DNA of 12,780 bases, taken from JBCDCP01 sp039181495. Its GTDB lineage: Bacteria; Pseudomonadota; Alphaproteobacteria; Rhizobiales; Tepidamorphaceae. The translations under genes were made by a program, and so were the position numbers. Position 1 is the stretch's first letter. Each line of letters begins with the position of its first letter. Location: NCBI GenBank assembly GCA_039181495.1, contig JBCDCP010000085.1, positions 1 to 12,780 on the forward strand, read 5' to 3'. Below, piece by piece: positions 5,270 through 11,614 of the stretch. The notes beneath the pieces were generated by a model. That model was not told the DNA's origin. It saw nothing but the letters and a program-made list of their open reading frames with translations, and did no database searches.

Positions 5270-6820
5270 TCAGGCCGCGATTTCTGCGTCGTCGTCGGCC
5301 TGCTGTTCGTTCGAAATGTCGATGAATTGCCCCTCGATCTGCAGGAAGGCATCAACGACATCGGGATCGAAATGGCTACCTCGCCCTTCGACAATGATCC
5401 CGCGCGCCTTTTCGTGGCTGAAGGCCGACTTGTAGGGGCGTGAACTGCGCAGTGCGTCATAGACGTCCGCCAGTGCCATGATACGAGCCGGGAGCGGGAT
5501 GTCCTCACCCTTCAGGCCATGGGGGTAGCCCGAGCCGTCCCACTTCTCATGATGAGAGACGGCAATCCGGCGAGCGACATCAAGAAACTCGATCCGGCCC
5601 ACGTCTTTTTCGGCAGCGCCCAGAGCGTCATCACCGATAAGCGTGTGGGTTTTCATGAGATCAAACTCTTCGGTACTCAGTTTCCCGGGCTTTGTCAGAA
5701 TGGCTTCCGGGATACCCACCTTTCCAATGTCGTGGAGCGGCGCCGCCATACGGAACAACGTCCGGTCCCGCGCACCAATCACATCGCGATACTTGGCAGA
5801 CCTCATGAGCTGCCCCGTCAAGATATCGACGTAGGACTGCGTCCGGGCGATGTGCCCGCCGGTCTCATCGTCATGCAGGGACGCTAGCCGCATGCAAACG
5901 GCCAGGATGGCCTGATAGCTGTTCTGAAGCTCGTTGGTCCGGTCCGACAGGCAGTCGATCATATGGTTGGTGAGTGCCGCGGACCGGCCAAACTCGTCAA
6001 TCGAGGTGATCGGAAGTGATGCGGAAAGATCACCATCACGCACCCGCGTCAGCACAGAATTTACATCGACTAGCGACTGACCAACACGATCGGCAAATCC
6101 CGTCAGGACCCGGACGACATAGCCAGACATCACGATTGCAACGAAGAGAATTTCGGCAATGATTGCGTATTTCGCCGTCTCGAGCTGATCGGGATGTCGG
6201 GCGATCCAGTGGATGTCCTTCATCACCACCAGGATCGTGATCGACGCAGCCGTCAGAAAGCTGGCAACAGCCACAAAGACGAACTTGCTGCGAATTGGCA
6301 TGAATTGCTCTTGCAACTCCAAACTCGCGCCGGAGTGAAACAGAGCCTTGCGAAGATTTGTTTCGCGGTGGAGCGCCAGATCCATCGCAATGAAGAAGGC
6401 AAGCGCCGAAAAACCGAAAACGACCTTCGCAACACTGTGCCACGGAATGTAGTGCTGGGTGTCGTAGTAGAGGCAGAGAGCGAGGCCGATGCCGGTCAGA
6501 TACGCAATGTCAAAGGCCAGCAAGTGCAGATTGACGCGCTCAAGAACGCCAAGACGCGCCAATCGCCCGACCAGCGCCGCACGAATGACAAATGCTCCAG
6601 CAAACGCGATGGCGAAGGTGGCAATGACCACCAACGGATCGAGGTTACGAATGATCGGACAGACAGCGATGCTGTAAAATGACAGCAGCAAGACAGCCAC
6701 GGAGTAGTGCGCCGCCGCGTGCCAATGATCGATAGCCCATTCTCGACCGACGTTGTCTTTTGGTGCCGCTTCTTGAGAATTCACCCAGAATGCCGGGCTC
6801 AAAGCACTTGTGTTCAACAT
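5270..6820 (-). CDS. Membrane-anchored HAMP-like / HD-GYP phosphodiesterase
   Basis: Predicted 516-residue inner-membrane signalling protein. Six hydrophobic segments lie near residues 37-55, 62-80, 98-118, 127-148, 178-200 and 218-238. A HAMP-like linker follows (about 238-292, with Val-Arg-Asp-Gly-Asp-Leu and Asp-Glu-Phe-Gly), then a complete HD-GYP domain (303-500). Metal-site residues are all present: His363-Asp364, His392, His423-His424 and Asp452; the GYP motif is 431-433 and the terminal Gly-Ser-His-Phe-Asp-Pro is intact. HD-GYP proteins usually hydrolyse cyclic di-GMP to pGpG or GMP, so activity is expected, though some members have other roles. The N-terminal membrane part is not a sensor domain I recognise, so the input signal is unknown. 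ATG 6820 is the first residue; the ribosome binding site is weak (GGGA, seven bases upstream). It converges with the exporter gene 40 bases away. Confidence 0.93.
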   Translation of the reverse strand: MLNTSALSPAFWVNSQEAAPKDNVGREWAIDHWHAAAHYSVAVLLLSFYSIAVCPIIRNLDPLVVIATFAIAFAGAFVIRAALVGRLARLGVLERVNLHLLAFDIAYLTGIGLALCLYYDTQHYIPWHSVAKVVFGFSALAFFIAMDLALHRETNLRKALFHSGASLELQEQFMPIRSKFVFVAVASFLTAASITILVVMKDIHWIARHPDQLETAKYAIIAEILFVAIVMSGYVVRVLTGFADRVGQSLVDVNSVLTRVRDGDLSASLPITSIDEFGRSAALTNHMIDCLSDRTNELQNSYQAILAVCMRLASLHDDETGGHIARTQSYVDILTGQLMRSAKYRDVIGARDRTLFRMAAPLHDIGKVGIPEAILTKPGKLSTEEFDLMKTHTLIGDDALGAAEKDVGRIEFLDVARRIAVSHHEKWDGSGYPHGLKGEDIPLPARIMALADVYDALRSSRPYKSAFSHEKARGIIVEGRGSHFDPDVVDAFLQIEGQFIDISNEQQADDDAEIAA

Positions 6821-6972
6821 GTCACCGTCCCGCGAAATTTGGATTTGGGCGGGACGCTAATAGGTGGGTTTTTGCGGAGCCGTTAATTTGGCCACGCCCG
6901 CGTCATTACTTCGAGTGCAACGGTTAACCAATTGATCTACATAATATTTTGGTAAGCGTGATCATTGAGAGA

Positions 6973-6990
6973 GCTCACCGTTTCGTGAGC
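6973..6990. repeat. Inverted repeat upstream of the HD-GYP gene
   Basis: GCTCAC (6973-6978) and GTGAGC (6985-6990) are perfect complements around CGTTTC. No T run follows on either strand. The position about 40 bases upstream of the candidate promoter suits an operator, but no regulator can be named. Confidence 0.4.
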
Positions 6991-7066
6991 GCGCTGCGGC
7001 GATACTAACTGCAAGCATCTCGTTATATTGACAGCGCTAAAGGCTGGCTCCTTCAGTGTCGCGGGC

Positions 7067-7093
7067 AAAACACCGCGCGAAAAACGCGCCGTG
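7067..7093 (-). terminator. Intrinsic terminator of the zeta-aldolase-phosphoribosyltransferase run
   Basis: On the minus strand CAC-G-GCGCG pairs with CGCGC-G-GTG around TTTTT, with one G-G mismatch, and TTTT follows (complement of 7067-7070). It starts 25 bases after the stop codon at 7118. Stem, loop and T run are all in the expected order. Confidence 0.6.
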
Positions 7094-7117
7094 CAGACGA
7101 GTGCCCGGGTTGGTCAC

Positions 7118-8374
7118 CTACTCGTACAAGAACTCCCGTCCGAGCTTCACCCGCCGCGTGCCGCCATAGCCGATAACATCCGCCGTAGCGTAGGTTTCGG
7201 ACAGCGTCGCAGGCAGGAAAGACCCCGTGCCGATGACATCGACTGGCGCCCTCACCGCCCCGACAACCTGGCATTTCTGGGCGTCGAACCCCGACGAGGC
7301 GACGATCTGCGCGTCCTTGTAGCCAGCCTTGTCGAGAGCAATTCGCATGGAGATGATCGCGGCGATGGAGACCCCCGTACCGAACAGAAGACGGCGGACC
7401 CTGTCGACCAGTACGTTGGCCTGATCGAGCTGGAAGGCGCGCGTCCCGAGCACCGCTTCGGCGATGTTGTATTCGCCATCAATGTCCATCCAGTCGCCGA
7501 CAAGCTCGACCGAAGTCTCATAATCGAGCCCCTCCGAAAACCGTGCACCGTGGGTATCCAGTCGGACACCGAAAGTGCGGCCTGTCTCCTGCAATTGGGC
7601 GTCGTCATAAAACCACTGGGCGGCCCTCAGAGCATCGGTGATCTCCATGCCGCGATAGTCGACAAGCCCCACAGCAGCGGCCCCCTCGGGCAGCACAGCC
7701 TCGAGGTGTTTCATCGCTTCGACCACATCCCCCTTGGTATAGCCGACAAGCGCATGCGGCATGGTACCCATGCCATGGGTCCTGCCAAACAGCGGTGCAG
7801 TGAGGTCCTGTGACGAGCCGATGAAGCCCTTCACGTCTGGATTGAGGTCGCGTGCCGCATCCGAGCCAACCGCCGCACCATAAGCCGCCAGCAGGTTCAT
7901 CTCAGCACCTGAGCCATGGCGGGCATGCATATCGAGGAAGCCTGCATAGGGCACCGCCCGGCACATCTCGAAGGCATTGTTGGCGCAGACGCATGGAAAG
8001 CCGACCTTCTGCAGCATAAGGGTCTCAACCTCCGACAACCGGTCGAATGGCCCGCGAATGGCTAGCAGCTTTTTCTCCGAAGGCACTCGCTCGCCCTCGG
8101 CGAAGAAGGTCTCGACCTCGGCCTCGGGCACGAAGCGCTGCATCAATTTCAGCACCGGCTCAAGCGCTGCGATCACACGCCGGCGCATGAACACCGCATA
8201 AGTGGCCGTCGTCGGTTCGTTGGCTTCCACCACCTGACGCGTATTGGTGAAATACTTGTCGGTAACCGCCGACAAGGCGCCGGAACGCTCGACCAGATCG
8301 ATCAGCCGGTCCAGCGCTGCCTCGCGCTTCGCCAGCGGATCATCGGTACCTTCGGTCGTGTTGCGCTTGTCCAA
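7118..8374 (-). CDS. Nicotinate phosphoribosyltransferase-like enzyme
   Basis: Predicted 418-residue cytoplasmic enzyme of the nicotinate phosphoribosyltransferase family, which joins nicotinate (or a related base) to phosphoribosyl pyrophosphate in NAD salvage. Family marks include Thr-Asp-Lys-Tyr-Phe near residue 38; Gly-Thr-Met-Pro-His-Ala-Leu (203-209), where His207 matches the histidine that is phosphorylated in the family; Gly-Val-Arg-Leu-Asp-Thr-His-Gly (269-276); and Ala-Ser-Ser-Gly-Phe-Asp (359-364) followed by Val-Asp-Val-Ile-Gly-Thr-Gly (378-384) in the phosphate site. The start is TTG at 8374 (complement), supported by GGAGGG six bases upstream. The gene follows the aldolase gene by 37 bases and is probably co-transcribed with it. 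The length matches the shorter, archaeal-like branch rather than classic PncB, so no symbol is given; another base as substrate is possible. Confidence 0.88.
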   Translation of the reverse strand: MDKRNTTEGTDDPLAKREAALDRLIDLVERSGALSAVTDKYFTNTRQVVEANEPTTATYAVFMRRRVIAALEPVLKLMQRFVPEAEVETFFAEGERVPSEKKLLAIRGPFDRLSEVETLMLQKVGFPCVCANNAFEMCRAVPYAGFLDMHARHGSGAEMNLLAAYGAAVGSDAARDLNPDVKGFIGSSQDLTAPLFGRTHGMGTMPHALVGYTKGDVVEAMKHLEAVLPEGAAAVGLVDYRGMEITDALRAAQWFYDDAQLQETGRTFGVRLDTHGARFSEGLDYETSVELVGDWMDIDGEYNIAEAVLGTRAFQLDQANVLVDRVRRLLFGTGVSIAAIISMRIALDKAGYKDAQIVASSGFDAQKCQVVGAVRAPVDVIGTGSFLPATLSETYATADVIGYGGTRRVKLGREFLYE

Positions 8375-8380
8375 ACCGCA

Positions 8381-8386
8381 CCCTCC
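8381..8386 (-). promoter_or_regulatory. Strong ribosome binding site that fixes a TTG start
   Basis: The complement reads GGAGGG, six bases before TTG at 8374. No ATG or GTG in frame is nearer to a comparable site, so the rare TTG start is well supported. Confidence 0.7.
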
Positions 8387-8411
8387 CCCGGCACGTCCGA
8401 CTCAGCATGGC

Positions 8412-9200
8412 TCAGGTCTTGTCGCCTTCAAGCCGATTGAAAAAGCCCGCGCGCATGGCCCCGGCTGCATCGGCCAGAAGGGTCATATCATTCCCCGCAG
8501 CAATCAAGCGAAAACCGCGCGCTGCAAATTCGAACGCCAGGTCCAACGTGTTGGCATAGATGCCAGAGATCAAATCGTTGGCAGCACAGGCAGACAAGAC
8601 CAGCTCGAGCGCCTGTGTGACCTCAGCCGCACCAGGATCGGTATCTTCACCGCCAGTCAGCGAAATCGCCAGATCGTTGGGTCCGACAAACAAGCCGTCC
8701 AGCCCTGGCGTTGCGGCAATATCGTTCAGGTTCTCCAGCGTCCGCGCCGTCTCAACCATGGCGAACACCAAGTGCCGCCCATTGGCGTCTGCAAGATACC
8801 CGCTCTTGGAAAGCCCCGAATTGGGCAGAGCGCGGATCGGCCCGTAGCTGCGCCGCCCCTGCGGCGGGTACTTGCCGCCGGCCACCAGCGCTCGGGCGCC
8901 TTCGGCGGTCTCGATCATCGGAAAAATGACCGCTTCAAACCCGATATCGAAAGCATAGCCGACATCGCCGAACGCGCCCTCGGGCATTCGCACAAGAGGG
9001 GCCACATTGGCACTCTCCGCAGAGGCCGCAAAAGCACTGAGTTGATCACACGTCAACAAGCCATGCTGGAGATCAGCAACGGCGGCAACAAAACCCGCCT
9101 GACCCATACGCTCGGCCAGATGCGGATCACCGAGCATGCACCAGGCTGTCTGCACCGGAGCTCCGGTCCTGAGCAATCTGGCAAGCGTGCCGCGGCTCAT
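8412..9200 (-). CDS. HpcH/HpaI-family aldolase
   Basis: Predicted 262-residue class II, metal-dependent aldolase of the HpcH/HpaI (2-oxo acid aldolase / citrate lyase beta-like) family, which cleaves or forms 2-oxo-3-deoxy acids to give pyruvate or a related 2-oxo acid plus an aldehyde. The catalytic His is His46 in Ala-Asp-Leu-Gln-His-Gly. Metal ligands are Glu150 in Met-Val-Glu-Thr and Asp176 in Gly-Pro-Asn-Asp-Leu. Tyr-Pro-Pro-Gln-Gly-Arg-Arg-Ser-Tyr-Gly-Pro (111-121) is the conserved loop, and the length is typical. The usual Glu before His is Gln45 here, a change I believe common in one branch of the family. The ribosome binding site before ATG 9200 is weak, so expression may depend on the upstream zeta gene, 46 bases away. 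The physiological substrate is not clear; the link to the downstream NAD-salvage-like gene may only be shared transcription. Confidence 0.9.
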   Translation of the reverse strand: MSRGTLARLLRTGAPVQTAWCMLGDPHLAERMGQAGFVAAVADLQHGLLTCDQLSAFAASAESANVAPLVRMPEGAFGDVGYAFDIGFEAVIFPMIETAEGARALVAGGKYPPQGRRSYGPIRALPNSGLSKSGYLADANGRHLVFAMVETARTLENLNDIAATPGLDGLFVGPNDLAISLTGGEDTDPGAAEVTQALELVLSACAANDLISGIYANTLDLAFEFAARGFRLIAAGNDMTLLADAAGAMRAGFFNRLEGDKT

Positions 9201-9246
9201 AACGATGCCAAGCGGAAAATCTGTTTGAGCGCCAACCTAGCGTGGC

Positions 9247-9570
9247 TCAGGCCTCGTTTTCGATCTGGTCGATCGCCTGCGCGAGCAATTCATCCATCGT
9301 GCGACGAATCTGGTGGTCGGTCTGGTCGATGCCCTTATCGTCGAAATCGGCCCGCACTTTACGGAAGACATCCTCGTCGCCAGGTTCCTCGAAATCCGCC
9401 ATGACGACGGTCTTGGCGTAGGCTTCAGCCTCATCGCCGGTCAGGCCCATTTTTTCGGCCGCCCAGAGCCCGAGCAATTTGTTGCGTCTGGCCTCGGCCT
9501 TGAACCGCAACTCGGCATCATGGGCAAATTTCTTCTCGAAACCTTCTTCACGCTTGTCGAACGTGGTCAT
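9247..9570 (-). CDS. Zeta-type inhibitor subunit of F1-ATPase (DUF1476)
   Basis: Predicted 107-residue soluble helical protein of the DUF1476 family. The Paracoccus denitrificans member is the zeta subunit, which binds F1 of the ATP synthase and blocks ATP hydrolysis with its N-terminal segment. Hallmarks are Thr-Phe-Asp-Lys-Arg-Glu-x-x-Phe-Glu at the start, Phe-Ala-His-Asp-Ala-Glu (15-20), Ala-Arg-Arg-Asn-Lys-Leu-Leu-Gly-Leu-Trp-Ala-Ala (27-38), Ala-Asp-Phe-Glu-Glu-Pro-Gly-Asp-Glu-Asp-Val (58-68) and Asp-His-Gln-Ile-Arg-Arg (85-90). Length is that of the family. ATG 9570 is the natural start, with GGAGG 11 bases upstream. It is the first gene of a minus-strand run and is divergent from purC, an arrangement I recall from other Hyphomicrobiales. 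The inhibitory role is known for a few members only and is inferred here. Confidence 0.93.
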   Translation of the reverse strand: MTTFDKREEGFEKKFAHDAELRFKAEARRNKLLGLWAAEKMGLTGDEAEAYAKTVVMADFEEPGDEDVFRKVRADFDDKGIDQTDHQIRRTMDELLAQAIDQIENEA

Positions 9571-9864
9571 GGCGTTTTCCGCCTCCAGTATTGCAGACCT
9601 CTGTAGCTGAGATATCCATCGCCGCGCACCAAATCAACGCCTCCGCGGGGATAAAGACAGCGTCAATATCCCCGGCGCCAAGAGCTTGAGACATGGAGAT
9701 TGTCGGTCAAGCGCACATCAGATAGTGTCCGGCTCAAATCTCCAGTGAGTCTGAAGCGCGGGTGAGTTGCGATCCATGTCGGATTGCCACAGCGCCAGAC
9801 CTTTCCGGCAGCCACGGCTAAGTAGCCTGGTCAGAAGTGCCGAACCAGCACAGGACAGATGCCC
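9571..9864. other. Divergent spacer between zeta and purC
   Basis: No gene is seen in these 294 bases, which must carry promoters for both directions. For purC, TTGTCG (9700-9705) and TAGTGT (9723-9728), 17 bases apart, are a weak candidate that would leave a leader of about 130 bases. AGGA (9852-9855) is nine bases before ATG 9865. An inverted repeat lies at 9646-9674. I saw no match to a known purine riboswitch core. Confidence 0.45.
9646..9674. repeat. Inverted repeat in the zeta-purC spacer
   Basis: CGGGGATA (9646-9653) and TATCCCCG (9667-9674) are perfect complements separated by 13 bases, so centre-to-centre spacing is 21 bases, two helical turns. With no T run following, a dimeric regulator site is as likely as an RNA hairpin. 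Confidence 0.5.
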
Positions 9865-10629
9865 ATGAATCGCCGCCGCCGCATTTATGAAGGCAAGGCA
9901 AAGATCCTCTATGAGGGCCCCGAACCAGGCACGCTTGTGCAGCATTTCAAAGATGACGCCACCGCATTCAATGCCCGCAAGAAGGACGTGATTGATGGCA
10001 AGGGTGTGCTGAACAATCGCATCAGCGAGTTCATCTTCAATCAGCTCAACACGATCGGCGTGCCGACTCACTTTATGCGCCGGCTCAACATGCGCGAGCA
10101 ACTGATCCGCGAAGTCGAGATCATTCCGCTGGAGATCGTCGTCCGCAATGTGGCAGCAGGCTCATTGTCCGAGAGGCTCGGCATCGAGGAAGGCACGCCC
10201 CTGCCCCGTTCAATCATCGAGTTTTACCATAAGAGCGACGAACTCAATGATCCGATGGTGTCCGAAGAGCATGTCACCGCATTTGGCTGGGCAAGCCCGC
10301 AGGAGATTGACGACATGATGGCGTTGTCCATCAGGGTGAATGATTTCCTGGTTGGGCTGTTTCTCGGCGTCGGCATCCGTCTGGTGGACTTCAAGCTTGA
10401 GTTCGGCCGGCTGTATGAAAACGACATGATGCGGATTGTGGTGGCCGACGAGATCAGCCCCGACTCCTGCCGGCTGTGGGACACGGGCTCAAATGAAAAG
10501 CTCGACAAGGACCGCTTCCGCAAGGATCTCGGAGGACTGATCGAAGCCTATTCGGAGGTCGCACGACGGCTCGGCATCATGGCCGAGAATGAGCCGCCGG
10601 TGACCCGCGGACCAGTGCTGGTGAAATAG
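9865..10629 (+). CDS. purC: Phosphoribosylaminoimidazole-succinocarboxamide synthase (SAICAR synthetase)
   Basis: Predicted 254-residue cytoplasmic enzyme that joins aspartate to CAIR using ATP, giving SAICAR in de novo purine synthesis. Family marks are Arg-Arg-Ile-Tyr-Glu-Gly-Lys-Ala-Lys at the N-terminus, the Phe-Lys-Asp-Asp-Ala-Thr-Ala-Phe-Asn strand, Asp-Gly-Lys-Gly-Val-Leu-Asn-Asn, the signature Ile-Pro-Leu-Glu-Ile-Val-Val-Arg-Asn, and Leu-Val-Asp-Phe-Lys-Leu-Glu-Phe-Gly. ATG 9865 is preferred over ATG 9859: it lies nine bases after AGGA whereas the earlier ATG lies only three after it, and the protein then begins Met-Asn-Arg-Arg as in relatives. It is the first gene of a plus-strand run with purS 16 bases after its stop. 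Confidence 0.97.
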   Translation: MNRRRRIYEGKAKILYEGPEPGTLVQHFKDDATAFNARKKDVIDGKGVLNNRISEFIFNQLNTIGVPTHFMRRLNMREQLIREVEIIPLEIVVRNVAAGSLSERLGIEEGTPLPRSIIEFYHKSDELNDPMVSEEHVTAFGWASPQEIDDMMALSIRVNDFLVGLFLGVGIRLVDFKLEFGRLYENDMMRIVVADEISPDSCRLWDTGSNEKLDKDRFRKDLGGLIEAYSEVARRLGIMAENEPPVTRGPVLVK

Positions 10630-10645
10630 GGGCGAAGACACCGCT

Positions 10646-10897
10646 ATGGGATTGAAAGCCATCGTCACGGTCACGCTGAAGAACGGCGTTCTCGACCCGC
10701 AAGGCAAAGCCATCCACGGCGCACTCGGCAATCTCGGTTTTGAGGGCGTCGACGATGTCCGTCAGGGCAAGATCATTGAACTTGACCTAACCGGCAGCAA
10801 TGAAGACGAAGCCCGAAAATCGGTCGAAGCTATGTGCGAAAAGCTGCTCGCCAATACGGTGATCGAAAATTACCGGGTGGAACTCCATTCAGCCTAG
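10646..10897 (+). CDS. purS: Phosphoribosylformylglycinamidine synthase subunit PurS
   Basis: Predicted 83-residue subunit of the three-part FGAM synthase (PurS, PurQ, PurL). It bridges PurQ and PurL and helps pass ammonia to FGAR. The typical opening strand Ala-x-Val-Thr-Val-Thr-Leu-Lys-x-Gly-Val-Leu-Asp-Pro-Gln-Gly-Lys-Ala is present, followed by Gly-x-Asp-Asp-Val-Arg-Gln-Gly-Lys and the closing Asn-Thr-Val-Ile-Glu-Asn-Tyr. Length fits the family. The ribosome binding site is weak (GGGG about 13 bases before ATG), so coupling to purC is plausible. PurQ starts 18 bases after its stop. A separate PurS implies the small, Bacillus-like PurL rather than the single long enzyme of enterobacteria. 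Confidence 0.96.
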   Translation: MGLKAIVTVTLKNGVLDPQGKAIHGALGNLGFEGVDDVRQGKIIELDLTGSNEDEARKSVEAMCEKLLANTVIENYRVELHSA

Positions 10898-10915
10898 AGA
10901 GCATTGGTGATCGAC

Positions 10916-11608
10916 ATGAAGACCGCCATCATCCTGTTTCCCGGCACCAATCGCGAGCGCGACATGGCCGTTGCGCTGGAACGTGCCAGCGGCGCCAAAC
11001 CAGCAATCGTCTGGCATGGCGAGACGGAACTGCCGCAAGGTCTCGATCTCATCGTGCTGCCAGGCGGCTTCGCCCATGGCGACTATCTGCGCTGTGGCGC
11101 CATCGCGGCCAATGCATCACCGATCATGCCGGCGGTCGTGAACGCGGCGGGCCGCGGCGTGCATGTCATGGGTGTCTGCAATGGCTTTCAGATGCTGACG
11201 GAAGCGGGGCTGCTGCCCGGCGCGCTTATGCGCAATGCTTCGCTCAAATTCGTCTGCCGCGATGTTCATTTGCATGTGGCACACAATGACAGCCCGTTCA
11301 CCCGCAACTACACACCGAACGAGGTTATCCGCGTACCGGTCGCCCATGGTGACGGCAATTACTTTGTCGATGAGCAAACCCTCGATGCCCTCGAAGCTGA
11401 GGCCCGCGTCCTGTTCCGCTATTGCGACGATGCCGGAGCCCTCACCGAAGATGCTAATCCCAACGGGTCTCAGCGCAACATTGCGGGCATCGTCAATGAA
11501 GCCGGCAACGTTATGGGCATGATGCCTCACCCCGAGGACATGGTGGAGCACACCTTCGGCGGCATTGGCGGGTTGCCGCTGTTTGAAGGCCTGGCAAAAG
11601 CGGCCTAG
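10916..11608 (+). CDS. purQ: Phosphoribosylformylglycinamidine synthase subunit PurQ (glutaminase)
   Basis: Predicted 230-residue glutamine amidotransferase subunit that releases ammonia from glutamine for FGAM synthesis. The class I glutaminase triad is present: Cys88 in Gly-Val-Cys-Asn-Gly-Phe-Gln, with His205 and Glu207 in Met-Pro-His-Pro-Glu. The oxyanion region Leu-Pro-Gly-Gly-Phe-Ala-His-Gly-Asp-Tyr-Leu-Arg (48-59) and Ala-His-Gly-Asp-Gly-Asn-Tyr (143-149) are intact. ATG 10916 is chosen because relatives begin at Met-Lys before the first strand; TTG 10904 and GTG 10907 in the same frame would add four or three residues. purL, the synthase partner, is not in this window, and the next gene is on the other strand. 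The stop codon lies inside a perfect palindrome. Confidence 0.96.
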   Translation: MKTAIILFPGTNRERDMAVALERASGAKPAIVWHGETELPQGLDLIVLPGGFAHGDYLRCGAIAANASPIMPAVVNAAGRGVHVMGVCNGFQMLTEAGLLPGALMRNASLKFVCRDVHLHVAHNDSPFTRNYTPNEVIRVPVAHGDGNYFVDEQTLDALEAEARVLFRYCDDAGALTEDANPNGSQRNIAGIVNEAGNVMGMMPHPEDMVEHTFGGIGGLPLFEGLAKAA

Positions 11609-11614
11609 GCCGCT
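11599..11614. terminator. Perfect 16-base palindrome at the purQ stop; possible two-way terminator
   Basis: AGCGGCCTAGGCCGCT is its own reverse complement. It contains the purQ stop codon (11606-11608) and ends one base before the stop of the converging channel gene. It can fold as a six-pair GC-rich stem with a CTAG loop. There is no T run, so a true terminator is uncertain; the placement between two converging genes suggests a role for RNA ends. Confidence 0.35.

Larger units (their letters stand above)
6821..7117. other. Spacer between the HD-GYP gene and the nicotinate phosphoribosyltransferase-like gene
   Basis: No gene is seen in these 297 bases. Reading the minus strand, it first holds the terminator at 7067-7093, then a hairpin at 6973-6990, then an AT-rich stretch (6926-6955) likely to carry the HD-GYP promoter. 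A weak candidate is TTGGTT (complement of 6926-6931) and TAATGA (complement of 6903-6908), 17 bases apart. GGTTAACC (6922-6929) is a perfect eight-base palindrome overlapping that -35. Confidence 0.45.

Noticed and set aside
7028..7813. Plus-strand open frame of 261 codons
   Set aside because: Antisense to the nicotinate phosphoribosyltransferase-like gene and its terminator; no ribosome binding site or family match.
8244..9404. Long plus-strand open frame of 386 codons
   Set aside because: It runs antisense across the phosphoribosyltransferase start, the whole aldolase and part of the zeta gene, all of which have clear family motifs. Its product is rich in Arg/Pro/Gly/Ser with no recognisable domain, as expected of a shadow in GC-rich DNA.
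9571..9864. Purine or other riboswitch in the purC leader
   Set aside because: No conserved core could be recognised; the inverted repeat has spacing better suited to a protein site.
9718..10101. Minus-strand frame of 127 codons in the zeta-purC spacer
   Set aside because: Most of it is antisense to purC and it has no family resemblance.
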